Below are positions 8,722 through 13,403 of a stretch of 13,403 bases of DNA, piece by piece. Numbering within the stretch: position 1 is the stretch's first letter; every line of letters starts with the position of its first letter. The stretch spans positions 1-13,403 of the forward strand of contig JAAMXP010005234.1 in NCBI GenBank assembly GCA_019693395.1. The letters run 5' to 3'. The DNA comes from Ettlia oleoabundans. Its lineage: Eukaryota > Chlorophyta > Chlorophyceae > Chlamydomonadales. Position numbers and translations under genes: made by a program. The notes beneath the pieces were generated by a model. The model ran no database searches, had not been told where the DNA came from, and saw nothing but the letters and a program-made list of their open reading frames with translations.

Positions 8722-11700
8722 ATGCAGCGCCGTTCGCTCGACGCTCCTCGGCCGCCGGGCTTCTTTGGCGCACCAGGCCAATTATTCACAAAAGACACGC
8801 AGGCCATTTTCTACAACTGGTGCGTTACCACTGTCTGTCGCCAGATCACTTGCTATCGGTGTTCCGACACGGTTGTTGGCGGCATTGCGCACCACTGGGT
8901 TCAGCGGCTGAGGGTGACGAGCGCGAATGCATCGTGACGGTCCGGGCTGCCAGGTTGTTAGCCTGCCGGCTAGCCAACCCCCCGCCACCCGCCCGCCTTC
9001 CTGCCGTTGCGGCCTGCAGGAAGCAGCTGCCAGTGCAGCGCATGCTCGACTTCGATTTCCTTTGCGGTAAGGATGGGCTGGCGCAATTGGTATCTGCAGT
9101 GGGGCCCCACAAAGATGTCAAGACGGTAAAGTTTCAACTCTGGCCAAGCACTGTCGGCTATCAGCCATGGGGACGTCAATGCCCCTCTGGCCCTGCTCCT
9201 TGCTGACAATATTTTGTCGCATCCCTCTGCAGGACGAAGGACACCTTCTGTGGCGGTTATCGTGCAGCCCGGCAGCACAGGCGGGTTTCAGAAGCTCTTC
9301 TTCGGTCAGGAGGAGATTGCCATCCCGCAGGCAAGTCTACCACCCACCTGCAGCACCCACATCGCTGGCCCGCACCGACTCCTTTGTAATGCCACAGCTT
9401 GCATGGCCTGTGGCAAACTATTGCTTCATTACTTCAGCTGTCCACCACGGCTCAGCCCGTCTGCTCAGTACTCTCGTCACTAGCTTCATTTGCATCCTAT
9501 GAGCACCTTTTCAACCCCACTTTGTGCAGGTGGGCAGCATAGCAGAGGCCACCGCTGCGTTCCCCAAGGCAGATGTGTTCATCTCCTTTGCTAGCATGCG
9601 CAGGTGAGATGGGCAGCAGCTCACTGGCGTGACACACGCACCTCACTTTTCTGTACCACCTTTGTTGGTGCAATACTCACCTGCAAACCGGCGCTGGTAC
9701 AGGAGACCTTGCTTTGCAGGCTGCAAGCAAGCGCCGCATCCGCCACCTGGCATTGTTCCTTGCAGAATCCCTGGTACACCTAGGAGAGCAGTTGATTTTC
9801 CTTGTTCTGCGCGATTTTCACTCTCCGTAATTTTCCTGCTGTCCCTCCCTACTGCAGTGCCTTCGAATCAGCCATGGAGGCACTCAAGCAGCCCACTATC
9901 CGGGTCGTAGCAATCATCGCTGAGGGTGTGCCGGAGCGGGACACCAAGCAGCTGATAGCTTATGCGCGCGACAACAATAAGATCATCATCGGTCCGGCAA
10001 CCGTGGGCGGTGTGCAGGTGGGGTAAGGGGCAAGGATGATGTGGGCTGTGGCGCAAATGGCGAGTGACGTGGCATGCGGTGCAGTGCTGGCGGTCAGCTG
10101 CTTGCCCCGCTCTTGCGCTGGCCTAGCAGTTGGGAAGCTGATCATGCAGCTTCAGACAGCTCGGCAAGTGCATATTTGTGCGTCAGATTTATGCACGGAG
10201 TTAGCAGGCCGGCCTAGTTTTGGTTGACAGTTCCTGTCTCACCTGCAAACAACCACGGCGCATTTTCTCCTCTCTGTCCGTCAGGCCGGCGCGTTCAAGA
10301 TTGGTGATGCCGCCGGCACATTAGAAAACATAGTTGCCTGCAAGCTGTACCGGCCGGGCAGCGTGGGCTTCGTGTCTAAGAGCGGCGGCATGTCAAACGA
10401 AATGTACAATGTGATTGCACGGGCCGCTGATGGCATCTTTGAGGGTGCGTGGTCACATGGAAGAAAGGATGGTGGTGGGTGCTGATTTGGCGAACGTTGC
10501 CAAGGATGTGCTGCTCAGGGCCCGTTTCCCTCACCTGCTAGCTTGTGAGAAGCCTTGCAGAGCGATCGCGTGGTGAGCCTTGCTGCCTGCCTTGTTCCTG
10601 TCCGGCTTCAACCATAACCGACCCCAATCTCTCTTTTTGCCTGCTCACATGCCTCCCCACTTCTTCCTTGTGGAATTACCGTAGGCATCGCCATTGGCGG
10701 TGATGCCTTCCCAGGCTCTACTCTGTCTGACCACTGCCTGCGCTACCAAAATATTTCCGCTGTGAAAATGATTGTTGTGCTGGGGGAAATTGGAGGTGAG
10801 CGGTTTGGCGTGACGCACTGTGTTGTTGTCGTGTGCTGTGTTTGGCTGTGGAGATGGCATTTGATAAGCGGTGGAGGTCATACTGGCATGCAAGGGGTGG
10901 ATCGGCGCTGACAGAAGTGCCTACACTGGTGCAAGTACTGGCCGCACTGCCCTTTGTTGCAATTCACTTCACACTGTTGTCTGGTGACGCATCATGTACT
11001 GCAGGGAGGGACGAGTACAGCCTGGTGGATGCGTTGAAGGAGGGACGCTTCACAAAACCGGTGGTGGCATGGGTCAGGTGGGTGGCACATGGGGGGCAGG
11101 TGTGAAGTGCTGGGCAGGCAGGGACCATGGAACCCCCACACAAAGGGCAATTCGGCGGCCCATTTGATGTGTGGGCGTCTCAAGGGACAGGTTCCCTATG
11201 TTGACTGCTGTCCCGAAGTTGTCACACCCTTCCCGCACCTACTGCACAGCGGCACCTGTGCCAAGCTGTTCAAAAGCGAGGTGCAGTTTGGGCACGCGGG
11301 GGCCAAGAGTGGCGCTGATGAAGAGTCGGCGCAGGTGCGGCAACTTTGCCTGGTGCATGGCAGGCTGGGAGCAGGGTAGCAAGGGCTGTTGCTGGCAGGC
11401 GCTGGGTATGCTCAGGCTGCACTGGTTATCGAGGTTGTTGGTTGCGGGTCAACTGGCCAGGGATTTTGCTGGCATGTCCTGCCTGTCTTGCCTGTCGCTG
11501 GTTGTTTGTGGTAACCACTTGCGACCCTATGCCATGATGACCATATCCACCTCCTCAGCTCTTTACCTCTAGCTGACGCGTTTTACCATGTTCCTCGTGC
11601 TCACCTTTTTGGCACCCTTGCACGTGGGACCTATAGCTAGCTATCGATGGTAGTTTGAATCCAGTCCCCGGCTGCTGGGCGCTCCTTGCTCTAGTGGCCC

Positions 11701-13321
11701 CTGTGACTTGATGACAGCTAAACGCTCCCCTGCTCAGCCCTTCTTGCGCTTCTTGCCTGCCCCTTACTATGGCAGGCAAAGAACGCGGCGCTGGTGGCGG
11801 CGGGGGCCATTGTGCCGGGAAGCTTTGAAGAGCTGGAGGGCACTATCCGGTGGGTGGGAATGCGTGGATCGGTGTATGGGTAGCACGGTGGGTATGTAAA
11901 CTTATGCCAATTGCCAATCCTTTCCACCTCCAAACCATGTGCCCCTTGCTTGTGGGCCCCACCTCACAACCCATCACTCATTCACACCCACCTCATTACA
12001 CAAGATAACATACCCCCCAACCCCCATCCCTCACTACTCCACCCCACCCCACCTATCCCTCACCCACCCAATGCCGTGCAGCAAGGTGTATTTGGAGCTG
12101 CGTGATTCGGCTGTGATCCAGCCTGTGGCAGAATTTGAGCCCCCCAAGGTCCCCATGGACCTTTCTCAGGCCAAGAAGAACGGCCTGGTGGGTGGTCCTG
12201 CTGGAAAGAGTTGCTGGCAGTATGTTGACAAGCTTTGTTGGCACATCATCTTGTGAACCGAATTCCCAGCAGGCGTCAGATCTGTGCTATTGTCCTGTAC
12301 ACAGCGTGTGCGGTCTCCACAAGGAAATGCACTGCGCATGCGCCTACATGCTCCTGTGAGTGATTCGCGCCGTCCACACCCCATCATCACCTGCCAGAAG
12401 TTGCACGGACCTTGCAAACCGGGCTCAGTCGTTTGCCACACTGACAACAGATGTGTGTATGTACATGCTCACATGGACGCATTTGCAGGTGCGGGCTCCC
12501 ACCCACGTTGTATCCACCATATGTGACGACAGGGGGGAGGAACCCACCTATTGCGGTGTGACCATGAGCGAACTAATAGAGGGAGATGCAAATGTGGGGG
12601 ACGTGATCGGGTGAGTTTGGTGTAAGGCCGTCGATTGATGTACGGCATCTGGACGGGTAGGTGGAACATGGTGGGGTGGCAGGTGTTGCTGGCATGTGGG
12701 TGGGCAGTCTTTGACTGGGTTCTTGCCGCTCACTGTTGCAAAGCCAACTAAAAAGGGCAGGGAAGAGGAAAGCCTGCGGTCTTGTGCTGCGCACCAGAGC
12801 CCTAACACACACCTTCCCCTCCCAGGCCCCTGCCCTGCTGCTACAGTACTTCTCCATTACTTTGTCACCACCTCAAATCTCGTATCTTTTGTATCACTTG
12901 GCGCAGGCTGCTTTGGTTTAAGCGCCGGATGCCACGCTACGCGACCAAGTTCATTGAGATGTGTGTGGTGCTGTGTGCCGACCACGGCCCATGCGTGTCA
13001 GGTGAGCAACCCATGGGGTGATGTGCTTGGGTAATATTGTGCACATTGGGGTCGGTTACTGGCCTTTTCTGTCAGTTCAAATTTGTAATCAATTGAGTTG
13101 GTGGGTTGCTGTCAGCCTGTGGGCAGTACAGCACAAGTTAAGAATGGAGCCATCATGCATGGCGGGAGGGTGCCTCGGATGGCCCCCGCTTGGTGTCCTG
13201 TCTGCCCCGGCGACTGTCCCTTTGCCTAACAGCAAGCACCATCGTTTCAACTGCTTGTAGGTGCTCACAACACCATTGTCACTGCGCGGGCGGGCAAAGA
13301 TCTCATCAGCTGCCTGGTCAG
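8722..13321 (+). CDS. ACLB: ATP-citrate lyase subunit B (ACLB), fourteen exons, 3' end outside the window
   Basis: ACLB with ACLA converts cytosolic citrate, CoA and ATP to acetyl-CoA, oxaloacetate, ADP and phosphate. Exons are 8722-8819, 9020-9066, 9233-9330, 9530-9603, 9858-10017, 10285-10444, 10685-10795, 11005-11077, 11250-11334, 11776-11849, 12082-12187, 12489-12610, 12907-13001 and 13261-13321. They give about 454 residues of the roughly 610 usual for plant ACLB. The succinyl-CoA-synthetase-alpha-like part contains [69 protein letters not shown] and EVQFGHAGA, whose His289 (codon 11293-11295) aligns with the phosphohistidine of the family. The citrate-synthase-like part begins with [18 protein letters not shown] and [14 protein letters not shown] before the sequence ends. 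The frame is open up to an ATG at 8524, but that lies in the DCC 3' UTR, so 8722 is preferred; it leaves about 17 residues more than plant ACLB at the N-terminus. Confidence 0.95.
9331..9529 (+). other. ACLB: GC-AG intron in ACLB (intron 3)
   Basis: Exon 3 ends EEIAIPQ with CAG, followed by GCAAGT, and exon 4 starts after tttgtgcag with GTG GGC AGC. Both borders are phase 0. The nearest GT (9335-9336) would add four bases and break the frame. CAG|GCAAGT is the textbook context of the minority GC-AG class, handled by the normal spliceosome. Confidence 0.85.
11980..12075 (+). other. C-rich, G-poor tract in ACLB intron 10
   Basis: About 95 bases made almost only of C, A and T, with many CCCAC and CCATCC units, precede the acceptor at 12081. 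It is a very long pyrimidine-rich region for a single splice site. On the opposite strand it is a run of G2-5 tracts. Confidence 0.7.
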
Positions 13322-13403
13322 GTGGGTGGCTGAGTGGGCAGGTGGAACCATGGGTGCTGCTGGGGCTGGAGATGCCGCTGGGATTGGGGGTTCAGTACTA
13401 CCC

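Noticed and set aside
11633..11644. Perfect palindrome ATAGCTAGCTAT in ACLB intron 9
   Set aside because: A 12-base palindrome is not rare in a window of this size, and nothing around it suggests a binding site.

Overview
The window looks like nuclear DNA of a green alga, most likely a trebouxiophyte (Coccomyxa/Chlorella-like) chlorophyte. Genes are split into many short exons by introns of roughly 50-480 bases with GT...ctgcag borders. Coding exons have GC-rich third positions. TGTAA-type poly(A) signals, usual in chlorophytes, follow the genes, and the predicted proteins are typical of the green lineage. No prokaryotic operon, CRISPR array, transposase or viral gene was seen. The coding calls come from joining exons by hand so that reading frames and splice phases agree. 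No transcript data were available.

Layout. 1-1174: no confident gene; a possible minus-strand exon at 20-72 and the likely 3' UTR of the next gene. 1175-2396 (minus): a tentative four-exon gene for an unrecognised protein of about 238 residues with an acidic, low-complexity C-terminus and a repeated DPLQ-x-DPG-x-LG motif. 2397-3442: intergenic DNA plus 3' UTR. 3443-6461 (minus): a nine-exon gene, complete from ATG to stop, for a CGLD27/DUF1230 chloroplast membrane protein of 298 residues, including 29-nt and 16-nt microexons. 6462-7130: a shared divergent promoter region. 7131-8459 (plus): a five-exon gene for a plastid-type DCC (DUF393) thiol-disulfide oxidoreductase of 210 residues with a poly-serine linker. 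8722-13321 (plus): fourteen exons of the beta subunit of ATP-citrate lyase (ACLB), cut by the right edge of the window, with one GC-AG intron.

How the genes relate. CGLD27 and the DCC oxidoreductase are head to head over 669 bases, and both proteins probably enter the plastid, so shared regulation is possible but unproven. ACLB follows the DCC gene on the same strand at very short distance. It supplies cytosolic acetyl-CoA together with an ACLA subunit that is not in this window. I find no convincing evidence of a wholly new multi-gene system. The least explained items are the minus-strand gene at 1175-2396 with its duplicated exon-end motif, and the microexon structure of CGLD27.
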